Below, in pieces: positions 22,509 to 30,253 of a stretch of DNA of 34,181 bases. The first letter of the stretch is position 1; each line of letters begins with the position of its first letter. The stretch is from Marinobacter algicola DG893 (GTDB taxonomy: Bacteria; Pseudomonadota; Gammaproteobacteria; Pseudomonadales; Oleiphilaceae), in assembly GCF_000170835.1 (NCBI RefSeq), contig NZ_ABCP01000036.1, positions 1 to 34,181 of the forward strand. Direction: 5' to 3'. The translations under genes were made by a program, and so were the position numbers. The notes beneath the pieces are model-generated. The model was given only the letters and a program-made list of their open reading frames with translations, did not search any database and was not told where the DNA came from.

Positions 22509-24721
22509 CACGACGTCACCCGTTAAAAGTGCTGTTCTACATCAGCCTGACGATTGTTGTGTTGCTGATCGGGTACAAGGCCTACCTGAACCTGTTTGAG
22601 CCGGATTTCGAGGCCCTGCATACGGAACAGGTTGCCCGTATCAATGACATGCTCTCTGATGACGGCGGTTTCAGTTTTGCGGTTGTGGGCAATATCAACA
22701 ATTCCGTGGGTGTTTTCGAGGAACGCATGATACCGGCGCTCAACCAGTCCGGCGTGTATTTTATGGTGTCCGCCGGTAACGCGGTGAGTGGCGGCGGGGA
22801 AGACAAGTACCGGGCTATCCAGGGCTCGCTGACCCACCTGGACATTCCCTACCTGCTGACCTTCGGTGAAAACGAGTACGAGAACTTTGGCAGTTACCGG
22901 TTTTACGACCACTTCGGCCCTCACTTCTTCAGCATCAAGGCCGGCGGCGCCCGGCTGATTTTCCTCGACAGCACCGGCAAGACGCCCTGGCAATGGCAGA
23001 TCCGCTGGCTGAATGACCTGCTAAGCCAGGAGCCCAACCGGCTGCGCTTTCTCTTCATCGGTCACCCCCTGCTCCACCCGGATCAGGAAGCCCCTTTCGA
23101 GCAGGATGATGACTTCCTGCAACCCCCGGAATTTCGAAGCGCCCTGATGGACGCCATCGACCGCCATGATGTGGATATGGTGTTCTCAGCAAACCTGTCG
23201 CTGTATGCCGATCAGGTCGAGGGTGATACACGCTTCATCACCACCGGTGGCGCCGGCGGACTGGTTCTCAACAACGACACCAGCTTCTACCACTACGTTC
23301 GGGTGGATGTGAGTGACGATGGTCAGATCAGCCATTCCCTGGTGCGGCTTCAGGCCAGGCAACATCCCGTGCTGAGCACCCTGGAATCCCTGTGGTTCTT
23401 TATCTACTCGCTGTTCTATGTGGGCTACATCAACTTCATTCTGCTGGTGGCAGTGTTCGTGCTGATCAGCACCAAGCTGTACACCGCCATTTTCGTGGCG
23501 AAGGACTACTACCCGGATTATGACCTGGACCCCCAGCCCTGGCTGTCAAAACCCTTGCGGGTCGCCATGTTCACCAACAACTACCTGCCGTTCATTGGCG
23601 GCGTGCCCATTTCCATCGCACGCCTGCGCAAAGGCCTGGAGGCCCTGGGCGATATCATCCTGATCGTGAGCCCCCGCTATCGGGACCAGCCACAGGAGGA
23701 GACCAACGTGGTGCGGGTGCCGTCTCTGCTAGCCATGGGGGAGAAGCGGGAGTTTCGCCTTGCCAATATCTTCCTGGCGAGAATCCGGAAACAGGTGAGA
23801 GCGTTCAAACCCGACATCATCCACCTTCACCACCCCATCTGGCTGGGATCGCTGGGGCTGTTTGTGGCACGACGCCTGAAGGTGCCGGCGGTATACACCT
23901 ACCATACCCGCCTTGAGCACTACGCCCACTTCGTGCCGCTGCCAGGCAATCTGTTCCGCAACCTGATCTCCCACGAGCTGATCAAGCGCTTCGCGAACAA
24001 ATGCGACGGCGTGATCGTGCCCACATACTCTACCGAGGAATACCTGCGGATGATCGGCGTGAAAAGCCCCACGTTCGTGCAGCCAACAGGCATTGAGTAC
24101 CAGAGGTTCCAGGAAGTGGACGACAGCGACGTTCGCAAGTTGCGGGGCTCCCTGGGCATCGGCGATGAAACCGTCTTTGTCAGCGTCTCGCGACTGTCCA
24201 ATGAGAAGAACATCGATTTCATGATCGATGCCATTGAAGCGCTTCGCCGTCGCACCGACCGCCCTTTCCGGTTCCTGATGATTGGCGAAGGGCACCAGCA
24301 TGAACGGCTGCAGCAGCGCATTGATGAACTGGGGCTTCAGGATTGCTTTACGCTCGTCGGCTCCATTCCGCCGGACGAAATGGCCACCTGGTATCACCTG
24401 GGCGATGCCTTCCTGTTCGCCTCTAAATCGGAAACCCAGGGCATGGTGATCCTGGAAGCCATGGCTGCCGGGTTGCCGGTGGTGGCGGTGCGTTCCAGTG
24501 GCATAGAGGATGTGGTTCGTCACGGCTATAACGGCTTCAAGACGCCGGAGAAACAGGACCAGTGGTGCGACCACGTGCAGCAGTTGCTGGAGGACGACGC
24601 TCTGCGCCAGGAACTGGCCGACCACGCACTGGCATTCGCGGCGGACTATTCCGTCGAGCAGTTCGCCCGGGATATGCGGGAAATCTACGCCCTGACACTG
24701 GCTCGATCCGCGTCCCGCTGA
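22505..24721 (+). CDS. Membrane-anchored phosphoesterase-like domain fused to GT4 glycosyltransferase
   Basis: This 738-residue fusion has a transmembrane helix at about 8-24, then a calcineurin-type phosphoesterase-like domain (about 55-285), a second hydrophobic segment (296-322) and a GT4 glycosyltransferase (about 350-735). With the N-terminus inside, the first domain is periplasmic and the transferase cytoplasmic. The phosphoesterase fold is recognisable (FAVVGNINNS, VSAGNAV, FGENEY, FIGHPLLHP, a TGGAGG end). Most metal ligands are changed, however: GN/NN where D-x-H is expected, GN for GD, GENE for GNHE. The GT4 half is intact, with FIGGVPISIARL, YTYHTRLEHY, VSRLSNEKN and the E-x7-E motif at E643 and E651. 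It is closest in style to diacylglycerol glucosyl- or mannosyltransferases. It overlaps the upstream membrane gene by 4 bp. The acceptor is unknown. Confidence 0.88.
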   Translation: MTRRHPLKVLFYISLTIVVLLIGYKAYLNLFEPDFEALHTEQVARINDMLSDDGGFSFAVVGNINNSVGVFEERMIPALNQSGVYFMVSAGNAVSGGGEDKYRAIQGSLTHLDIPYLLTFGENEYENFGSYRFYDHFGPHFFSIKAGGARLIFLDSTGKTPWQWQIRWLNDLLSQEPNRLRFLFIGHPLLHPDQEAPFEQDDDFLQPPEFRSALMDAIDRHDVDMVFSANLSLYADQVEGDTRFITTGGAGGLVLNNDTSFYHYVRVDVSDDGQISHSLVRLQARQHPVLSTLESLWFFIYSLFYVGYINFILLVAVFVLISTKLYTAIFVAKDYYPDYDLDPQPWLSKPLRVAMFTNNYLPFIGGVPISIARLRKGLEALGDIILIVSPRYRDQPQEETNVVRVPSLLAMGEKREFRLANIFLARIRKQVRAFKPDIIHLHHPIWLGSLGLFVARRLKVPAVYTYHTRLEHYAHFVPLPGNLFRNLISHELIKRFANKCDGVIVPTYSTEEYLRMIGVKSPTFVQPTGIEYQRFQEVDDSDVRKLRGSLGIGDETVFVSVSRLSNEKNIDFMIDAIEALRRRTDRPFRFLMIGEGHQHERLQQRIDELGLQDCFTLVGSIPPDEMATWYHLGDAFLFASKSETQGMVILEAMAAGLPVVAVRSSGIEDVVRHGYNGFKTPEKQDQWCDHVQQLLEDDALRQELADHALAFAADYSVEQFARDMREIYALTLARSASR

Positions 24722-24813
24722 GCGACCCATCGCGCCGCTTTTAACATCGGAGATGATCGGTTTAGACTGGAAAAGCGTACTTTGAAGGACCTTTTTCGAT
24801 TCGGAGACTGACA

Positions 24814-25761
24814 GTGACAGGCATTCCCGTTGGCATCAGCACCTGCCTGCTGGGCAAGGAAGTCCGCCACGACGGCGGCCACAAGCATTCCCGCTTCTGC
24901 ACCCAGGTGCTTTCCCGCCATTTCGAGTTTCGTTCCATCTGCCCCGAGCTGGAAGCAGGCCTTGGTGTACCCCGGCCCGCCATTCACCTGCGGGAATACC
25001 ACGACGGGCTGAAGCTGATCGAAACCAAAGGCACGGCGGACCATACAGATGCCATGCAGGGATTTATCGACCAGGTTCTACCGACCCTCGGGGATCTGCG
25101 GGGCTACATCCTGATGGCCAAATCACCGAGCTGCGGTATGGAGCGCATCAAGGTGCATAATAAAGATGGCAACGTTACGCGCCGCGATGGCCGGGGACTG
25201 TTTGCCGAGGCACTGATTCGTCGCTACCCGCTAATGCCGGTGGAAGAAGAGGGCCGCCTGAATGACGACATGCTGCGGGAAAACTTTATAGAGCGGGTAT
25301 TTGCCTACGATGACTGGATGCAGAACGTGGCTGGCGACAACCTCACCGCCCGTGCACTGATCGAGTTCCACACCCGCCACAAGTTCCAGCTACTGGCTCA
25401 TTCCGAGAAAATCTATCGGCAGTTGGGGCCGATGCTCGGCGACCTGAAATCAGAACCGTTGCAAGACATTGCTGACCGATACATCGCGTCGTTCATGGAA
25501 GCAATGACCCAACGGGTCAGCCGGGGCTCCCATGTTAATGCCATGCAGCACCTGATGGGCTATCTGCGGGATTCCATGGCAGACGAAGACCGACAGGTAC
25601 TGATGGAGCAGATAGACGCTTACCACCGGGGCGAGGTACCCCTGGTGGTGCCCATGACCCTGCTGCGGATGGCCCAGCGGCGGGAGCCGGTGGACTATCT
25701 CAGCAGCCAGAAATACCTGACCCCCTACCCGGATGAGCTGGGCCTCAGGAATCGGGTATAA
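24814..25761 (+). CDS. DUF523-DUF1722 protein (TudS-like desulfidase domain plus YbgA-like domain)
   Basis: This two-domain cytoplasmic protein has 315 residues. The N-terminal DUF523 part (about 1-150) has GISTCLLGKEVRHDGG (Cys11), CPELEAGLGVPRP (Cys43) and AKSPSCGM (Cys107). In TudS thiouracil desulfidases of this family, three such cysteines hold a [4Fe-4S] cluster that removes sulfur from thiolated pyrimidines. The C-terminal DUF1722/YbgA part (about 185-300) has FHTRHKFQLLAHS, a TQRVSRGSHVNAMQHLMGYL stretch and LRREPVDYL-like ending (here MAQRREPVDYL). The start is GTG at 24814, with CGGAG about 9 nt upstream. It is convergent with the DUF481 gene with only 7 bp between the stop codons. 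Relatives are often next to photolyase genes; none is in this window. Domain calls are firm; the substrate is not established. Confidence 0.9.
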   Translation: MTGIPVGISTCLLGKEVRHDGGHKHSRFCTQVLSRHFEFRSICPELEAGLGVPRPAIHLREYHDGLKLIETKGTADHTDAMQGFIDQVLPTLGDLRGYILMAKSPSCGMERIKVHNKDGNVTRRDGRGLFAEALIRRYPLMPVEEEGRLNDDMLRENFIERVFAYDDWMQNVAGDNLTARALIEFHTRHKFQLLAHSEKIYRQLGPMLGDLKSEPLQDIADRYIASFMEAMTQRVSRGSHVNAMQHLMGYLRDSMADEDRQVLMEQIDAYHRGEVPLVVPMTLLRMAQRREPVDYLSSQKYLTPYPDELGLRNRV

Positions 25762-25768
25762 CGCCTGG

Positions 25769-26500
25769 TCAAAATCCGTAGAGCAGTGACAGTGAAACCT
25801 GGGTGTCGGTGTCATCGGCGCCTTCCGGCTCGTCTGACACATGCTGAACCAGATACGCAGCCTTCATGGAGAGGTTACCCACAACGGTTGCCTGTATGGA
25901 GGTTTCAGACTCGCTAATGGTGTTGTTCTCCGACAGGCCGATTTCGGTACTCAGCTTCTGACGAAACAGTGCCGTATCCGACAAAGCGTAATCGAACTTG
26001 CCTGCCAGCCGGGCGATGGCTTCTTCTTCCTCCTGATTACCGTCTGGTTCCGGTTCCTCCAGCCTGTTAAACCGGTAACCGCCACCGACGGAGAGGTCCA
26101 GGAAAGAGCGCTTGCCACGCTGCCAAACGCGGTTACCGTAACCGGTGGTCAGCGAAGACTGAAAGTCGTATCCGGAAAAACGGTCGTCTTCATACGCTCC
26201 GCGTACGAACAGGTACTGGCTGCCCTCAAACTTGTAATCAGACTGTACTTCAGCACTGTATTTTTCGGCCGTTGTGGTGTCATCCGTTTCGGAATAGGTT
26301 GAACGGAAATCACCGGTATTCCGCCACTCGGCCACCTCGTGTTTCAGCCCGAGACGGCCGTTGACATTGGTTTCCTCCGTGTTGCCGGAGGTAATCAGCA
26401 CACCGACTTCCCCTTCGCCTTCCCAGTCATCAAACTCTTGGCCGAAGACCATAGGCGATGCCGCCAGTGTGACGACCGCCAGGGTTGCTCTGAACTGCAT
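25769..26500 (-). CDS. DUF481 (YdiY-like) outer-membrane beta-barrel protein
   Basis: This 243-residue protein has a signal peptide (MQFRATLAVVTLAASPMVFG). The mature part begins EFDDWEGEGEVGVLITSGNTEETNVNGRLGLKHE, the typical opening of DUF481 proteins. Alternating amphipathic strands and a terminal aromatic residue (LSLLYGF) mark an outer-membrane barrel. A glutamate-rich insertion (DGNQEEEEAI) lies near 175 and is probably a loop. The frame is open to 26683, but that extension overlaps trhO; the ATG at 26500 has AAGGAG at good spacing and starts the signal peptide. It lies 19 bp downstream of trhO and is probably cotranscribed with it. The function of DUF481 proteins is not well defined; some are salt- or acid-induced in enterobacteria. 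Confidence 0.9.
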   Translation of the reverse strand: MQFRATLAVVTLAASPMVFGQEFDDWEGEGEVGVLITSGNTEETNVNGRLGLKHEVAEWRNTGDFRSTYSETDDTTTAEKYSAEVQSDYKFEGSQYLFVRGAYEDDRFSGYDFQSSLTTGYGNRVWQRGKRSFLDLSVGGGYRFNRLEEPEPDGNQEEEEAIARLAGKFDYALSDTALFRQKLSTEIGLSENNTISESETSIQATVVGNLSMKAAYLVQHVSDEPEGADDTDTQVSLSLLYGF

Positions 26501-26519
26501 GGAATCTCCTTGTTTCCTG

Positions 26520-27530
26520 TCAGGATTTCGCGCGGCGCTCCCCCATGGCACTTTTGCGGGCCTGCTCCTCACGTTCTGCCTTTTTACGGGCCTTACGCTC
26601 CGCAATGAGACGCGCCGCCTCACCGCCCACATGGGTTTCACCCCGTTGTTCCGCCAGTCGCATCTGCCGCTCACGCTCGGCAAAACGGGCTTTCTGCGCC
26701 TCCGTCAACGAATCGATGCAACGGTGGCAACTCACGCCCTGCTCGTACTCCGGGCGCTGTTTGTCTTCCTCGGTGATCGGCCGGCGGCAGGCGTGGCACT
26801 GATCGAATTCGCCCCGCTCCAGCTTGTGGTTCACCGTGACCCGATCATCAAATACAAAACACTCCCCGCGCCAGAGGCTCTGTGATTCCGGGACTTCTTC
26901 GAGATACCTGAGAATGCCGCCCTTCAGGTGATACACCTCATCGAAGCCCTGCTCCTTCAAAAACGCCGTGGACTTTTCACAACGAATACCGCCGGTGCAG
27001 AACATGGCCACCTTCTTGTGCTTTGAAGGGTCCAGGTTCTCTTTCACATATTCCGGAAACTCACGGAACGTATCCGTGGCCGGGTTCCTGGCATTTTGGA
27101 AAGTCCCAATCTCCACCTCGTACTGGTTGCGAGTATCTACCACCAGTACGTCCGGATCGGAGATGAGATCATTCCATTCTTTCGGGTCCACATAGGTGCC
27201 GACGATCCGTTTCGGGTCAATGCCCTCCACACCCATGGTGACGATCTCTTTCTTGAGCTTCACCTTGGTTCGCTTGAAGGGCTGAATGTCTACGAACGAT
27301 TCTTTGTAATCGATGCCTTCGAACCGCTGATCAGCCTCCAACCAGTCGCGAATGGCATCCACACCTTCACGACTGCCGGCTATGGTGCCGTTAATACCCT
27401 CGCGGGCCAGCAACAATGTGCCGTGTACTTCTTTCGCCAACATCAGGTCCAGCAATGGCTGACGAAGGGCTTTGTAATCATTCAGAACTGCGAACTTGTA
27501 AAGCGCGCAGACAACAACATCCTGGCTCAT
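26520..27530 (-). CDS. trhO: tRNA uridine(34) hydroxylase TrhO (rhodanese family)
   Basis: TrhO (formerly YceA) carries out prephenate-independent 5-hydroxylation of uridine 34 in tRNAs that read family boxes, a step toward cmo5U or mo5U. The 336-residue protein has the N-terminal acylphosphatase-like domain ([25 protein letters not shown]). The rhodanese domain (about 120-220) has [17 protein letters not shown] and the active-site loop [12 protein letters not shown]. The C-terminal region has a Cys-x2-Cys pair set (CHAC and CHRC) and ends in a highly basic tail. All family landmarks are present and the length is normal. The ATG at 27530 is preceded by AGGAG about 11 nt upstream. A 6-bp hairpin (27552-27568) lies just upstream of that ribosome binding site. 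A TAGAAT -10 at 27606-27611 is a possible promoter element. Confidence 0.96.
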   Translation of the reverse strand: MSQDVVVCALYKFAVLNDYKALRQPLLDLMLAKEVHGTLLLAREGINGTIAGSREGVDAIRDWLEADQRFEGIDYKESFVDIQPFKRTKVKLKKEIVTMGVEGIDPKRIVGTYVDPKEWNDLISDPDVLVVDTRNQYEVEIGTFQNARNPATDTFREFPEYVKENLDPSKHKKVAMFCTGGIRCEKSTAFLKEQGFDEVYHLKGGILRYLEEVPESQSLWRGECFVFDDRVTVNHKLERGEFDQCHACRRPITEEDKQRPEYEQGVSCHRCIDSLTEAQKARFAERERQMRLAEQRGETHVGGEAARLIAERKARKKAEREEQARKSAMGERRAKS

Positions 27531-27551
27531 GAGTCTGGTTTCTCCTGCGGG

Positions 27552-27568
27552 CCGGATCGTAAATCCGG
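27552..27568 (-). other. Hairpin in the trhO leader
   Basis: This is a perfect inverted repeat, CCGGAT-CGTAA-ATCCGG, a few bases upstream of the trhO ribosome binding site. It could affect translation, but no further element supports a riboswitch or attenuator. Confidence 0.3.
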
Positions 27569-27667
27569 AGCATGGCTGATGACCACCAAAGGGCGCGAAG
27601 CCGCCATTCTAACGAATGCGGGCAAAGGAAAGTATTACGGAGGGTTACGGGGAAGTCATTAACAATG

Positions 27668-27694
27668 CCCGGCGCCGCAGTGATCGGCGCCGGG
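27668..27694 (-). terminator. Terminator of the small beta-barrel gene
   Basis: A perfect 10-bp GC-rich stem (CCCGGCGCCG with CGGCGCCGGG) and a 7-nt loop lie 14 bp beyond the stop codon of the beta-barrel gene. On the minus strand it is followed by CATTGTTAAT, moderately T-rich. It separates this gene from trhO. Confidence 0.7.
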
Positions 27695-27708
27695 TGATCA
27701 GGCGGTGC

Positions 27709-28269
27709 TCAGAACAGAACAGCAAAACCTACGGAGACGCCCGAAATTTCCGCGCCATCCTTATCGATGTACTGCATGTACTCGCCGTTGACCTGAAAAT
27801 CCTTGTTGATGTTCAGGTTGGCACCCACGCCGTAGGAGATATCGGACTCAGACTCCGAGTCACTGAAAGAGTTGCCAAACCCGCTCGCGGAGGCCGTCAG
27901 CTCACCTTTGGTGACACCAACGATAGCGTAGGGGTATACGGGGCTTTCATTGGGAAGGCCCAGAACCATGTAGCCACCCACCAGGTAATCCAGTTCAAGA
28001 TCCACGGATACACCGTTAAAACTGGTCGAATCGTCCTTGGCGCCGAAACCGGCACGGAATTCGGCTGCCAGGTACGGGTTGATTTGCGCGCCGGCCTTGC
28101 CGACGAGGGCGCCCAGGTCAAAATCTTCGGAAATGCCATCTTCTTCGTAGGTCACGAAGGCGTAGTTGAGGCCCACGTAGCCACCTTCCAGGGAATCCTG
28201 TGCAGCCACACCCGAGGCAAAAGAAGCCATTACGGCAAAGGCCGAACCCAAAACAATCTTATTCATCAT
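27709..28269 (-). CDS. Small outer-membrane beta-barrel protein (OmpA/Opa-type porin fold)
   Basis: This 186-residue protein has a signal peptide (MNKIVLGSAFAVMASFASG, cleavage after VAAQ). An eight-stranded barrel follows, visible as alternating strands: GGYVGLNYAFVTYEED, DLGALVGKAGAQINPYLAAEFRAG, VDLELDYLVGGYMVLGL, YPYAIVGVTKGEL, ISYGVGANLNINKDFQVNGEYMQYI, and the C-terminal VSVGFAVLF ending in phenylalanine, the usual barrel-assembly signal. A serine-rich loop (SFSDSESESD) is exposed. The ATG at 28269 is preceded by AAGGAG; the neighbouring ATG at 28266 is an alternative. It is a single-gene unit with its own promoter, a terminator at 27668-27694 and a palindrome on the promoter. Its role is unknown; relatives are structural or adhesion-related surface proteins. 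Confidence 0.87.
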   Translation of the reverse strand: MMNKIVLGSAFAVMASFASGVAAQDSLEGGYVGLNYAFVTYEEDGISEDFDLGALVGKAGAQINPYLAAEFRAGFGAKDDSTSFNGVSVDLELDYLVGGYMVLGLPNESPVYPYAIVGVTKGELTASASGFGNSFSDSESESDISYGVGANLNINKDFQVNGEYMQYIDKDGAEISGVSVGFAVLF

Positions 28270-28316
28270 TACTTGCTCCTTGATGCAGGCCTGCCCCAGA
28301 GCCTCAACTTCTTGTG

Positions 28317-28345
28317 ATTATCCGTCTATTTTGAGGGCACGTGAA
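28317..28345 (-). promoter_or_regulatory. Promoter of the small beta-barrel gene
   Basis: On the minus strand TTCACG (28340-28345) and GATAAT (28317-28322) are separated by 17 nt, about 48 nt upstream of the start codon. The -10 matches the consensus at five of six positions. The region is AT-rich compared with its surroundings. Confidence 0.6.
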
Positions 28346-28355
28346 TGATAATTCA
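28342..28355. promoter_or_regulatory. Palindrome on the beta-barrel gene promoter (weakly Fur-like)
   Basis: A perfect inverted repeat, TGAAT-GATA-ATTCA, overlaps the -35 of the promoter at 28317-28345. It includes AATGATAAT, the core of a Fur box, but the remaining half-site positions match poorly. It could be an operator for an iron or other regulator. Confidence 0.35.
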
Positions 28356-28386
28356 TTTTGTAGGAAATTCCCCGGCCCCAACCAAA

Positions 28387-28411
28387 AAAACTCCCGCAGC
28401 GCGGGAGTTTT
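28387..28411 (-). terminator. Rho-independent terminator of the DsbA-like gene
   Basis: An 11-bp stem (AAAACTCCCGC paired with GCGGGAGTTTT) has a 3-nt loop and is followed on the minus strand by a run of seven T. It starts 22 bp beyond the stop codon of the DsbA-like gene. With four T on the other side it may also work weakly on the plus strand. Confidence 0.9.
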
Positions 28412-28433
28412 CCAGGGAGAAGCTGTCTCCGCA

Positions 28434-29165
28434 TTATTGCTGGGATCCGGCCAGCTCCCGCTCAACCACCGCCGACAACTGCCCCCATCCGGGGCGTGTC
28501 AGGCGGATGTTGTCCACCAACACGGTTGGGGTACTGGTAACGCGGAGCTGCATCGCCACTCGACGGCTCTGCTCGATTTCTTCGACGTGAAGATCTGTGG
28601 TCATACACCGGCTGAAACGGCGCTCATCGAGCCCCAGATCGTCAGCGTAGCGGCTAAAGGTATCAACCGGGCTGCTGGAACCGCTCCATTCGGTCTGCAT
28701 GTCGAATAACTTGTCGTGCATGGCCCAATAACCATCCTGGTCACCGGCGCAGCGAGCGGCCTGTGCTGCTGGCATGGCGTTGTCGTGTTGCTGGAGAGGC
28801 AGATCAAAGTACACAAACCGCACCTTGCCGGTCTCCACATACTCCTGTTTCAACTGCTGGCTGGCGTCCGAAAAGCGCGCGCAGGCGGGGCACTGGTAGT
28901 CTGCGAACTCCCGCACCACCACGGGTGCGTCTTCGTCACCAACGGAGACGCCGAAGCGGTCCAGTTGGGCAGGAAATGGGTCGGCATTGGGGCCGGCAAC
29001 CGGCAACTCATCCGAGGTTGGGGCCGGGCTCGCCGTCAGGAAGAAGACGCCCACCGCAACAAAGACAAGAACGATGACACTGATGCCGATGTACAACGAC
29101 TTACGATCTTTCTTCCTGTTGGGCGGCGGTGCGCCGGTCTCTTTTCTTCTTTTTGCCTCGCCCAT
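28434..29165 (-). CDS. Membrane-anchored DsbA-like thiol oxidoreductase
   Basis: This 243-residue protein has a positively charged cytoplasmic start (MGEAKRRKETG), one transmembrane helix (about 24-44), then a periplasmic thioredoxin-fold domain of the Thioredoxin_4/DsbA group. The active site is CPAC at 92-95, in the context VVREFADYQCPACARFSD. The cis-proline loop is VTSTPTVLVD near 210. Two more cysteines (about 138 and 187) are seen. It should oxidise, isomerise or reduce disulfides of exported proteins, but the partner is unknown; no dsbB or dsbD is in the window. It resembles BdbD-type anchored oxidoreductases more than soluble DsbA. The ATG at 29165 is preceded by AAGGAG. It has its own strong terminator (28387-28411) and is divergent from the nitronate monooxygenase gene. 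Confidence 0.9.
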   Translation of the reverse strand: MGEAKRRKETGAPPPNRKKDRKSLYIGISVIVLVFVAVGVFFLTASPAPTSDELPVAGPNADPFPAQLDRFGVSVGDEDAPVVVREFADYQCPACARFSDASQQLKQEYVETGKVRFVYFDLPLQQHDNAMPAAQAARCAGDQDGYWAMHDKLFDMQTEWSGSSSPVDTFSRYADDLGLDERRFSRCMTTDLHVEEIEQSRRVAMQLRVTSTPTVLVDNIRLTRPGWGQLSAVVERELAGSQQ

Positions 29166-29230
29166 GGTAAAGCTCCTTATTGTTTATTCATTCGTGGACA
29201 TTTTCATGCGGTAATGAGCACGCTAAGATC

Positions 29231-29236
29231 TTTATA
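29231..29236 (-). promoter_or_regulatory. Possible -10 element for the DsbA-like gene
   Basis: TATAAA on the minus strand lies about 65 nt upstream of the start, with a T-rich run 17 nt further upstream instead of a clear -35. The 107-bp divergent gap with the nitronate monooxygenase gene is AT-rich and probably holds promoters for both genes. Confidence 0.3.
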
Positions 29237-29272
29237 CATTACATAAGTTCCAACAAAAATTAAGGAATTCTC

Positions 29273-30238
29273 ATGGCCTTACCTGAATCCCTGAAGACAT
29301 CGCTGAGCCTCCCGCTGGTGGCGGCGCCCATGTTCCTGATCTCCGGCCCGGAGATGGCATTGGCCTGCTGCAAGCAGGGCATTGTTGGTAGCTTCCCGGC
29401 CCTGAACCAGCGCACCAGCGAAGGCTTCGAGGAATGGGTGATTCAGATGAACGAAGGTCTGAAAGACTTCCGGGAAACCCATCCGGACCAGACAGCCGCG
29501 CCTTACGCCGTGAACCTCATCGTACATCGCACGAACCCGCGCTGGGAGGCCGATCTGGACCTGTGCGTGAAACACCAGGTGCCCATAGTGATCACTTCCC
29601 TGGGAGCCGCCACCAAAGTGACCGAAGCGGTGCACAGTTACGGTGGCCTGGTGTTCCACGATGTGACCAACCAGAAACACGCCCGCAAGGCAGCCGAAGC
29701 AGGTGTGGATGGCATTATCGCGGTGTCTGCCGGTGCGGGCGGACACGCCGGCATCATTAACCCATTCGTGCTGGTGCACGAAATCCGCGAGGTGTTCGAC
29801 GGCGTGATCCTGCTTGCCGGCGGGCTTTCCAAAGGCGAAGATATTCTGGCTGCCCAGGCAATGGGCGCGGATCTGTGCTATCTGGGCACGCGGTTTATCA
29901 ACACCACCGAATCGCGGGCGGAAGCGGCCTATCAGAGCATGATTATCGAGGCGGTATCCGGCGATATCATCCACACACCGGCGGTGTCCGGGATTCCCGC
30001 AAACTTCATGCGCCAAAGCCTGGAGGCGGCAGGCTACCCCATGGACAAGCTGAACCAGGCCGGGGAACTGGACTACGGCGAAAAGCTCAAACCGGTGGAC
30101 GACGAAGCCAAAGCCTGGAAAACCGTCTGGTCTGCCGGCCAGGGCGTCAGCCAGATCACCGACGTTGTCTCGGTCAGCGATCTGGTCGGGCGAATTGGCA
30201 AAGAATACCGGGAAGCCCGCGCACGGCTCCGTGAGTAG
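29273..30238 (+). CDS. Nitronate monooxygenase family flavoprotein
   Basis: This 321-residue TIM-barrel FMN enzyme belongs to the nitronate monooxygenase (2-nitropropane dioxygenase-like) family. Landmarks are the N-terminal PLVAAPMFLISGPEMALACC, the SFPALNQRT segment, the phosphate-binding and active-site stretch GVDGIIAVSAGAGGHAG with its conserved histidine, LLAGGLSKGEDILAAQAMGADLCYLGTRF, and the C-terminal GQGVSQI loop. It would oxidise alkyl nitronates or a related natural substrate; many members of the family have undefined substrates. It has no signal peptide and is cytoplasmic. The ATG at 29273 is preceded by TAAGGA at good spacing. The stop is 15 bp from the end of the convergent chemoreceptor gene. 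Confidence 0.93.
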   Translation: MALPESLKTSLSLPLVAAPMFLISGPEMALACCKQGIVGSFPALNQRTSEGFEEWVIQMNEGLKDFRETHPDQTAAPYAVNLIVHRTNPRWEADLDLCVKHQVPIVITSLGAATKVTEAVHSYGGLVFHDVTNQKHARKAAEAGVDGIIAVSAGAGGHAGIINPFVLVHEIREVFDGVILLAGGLSKGEDILAAQAMGADLCYLGTRFINTTESRAEAAYQSMIIEAVSGDIIHTPAVSGIPANFMRQSLEAAGYPMDKLNQAGELDYGEKLKPVDDEAKAWKTVWSAGQGVSQITDVVSVSDLVGRIGKEYREARARLRE

Positions 30239-30253
30239 AGTAACCGGGCGTAC

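Noticed and set aside
23729..24730. A 333-residue open frame on the minus strand inside the glycosyltransferase
   Set aside because: It is fully antisense to the well-supported fusion gene, shows no recognisable motif and has histidine/arginine-rich shadow composition.
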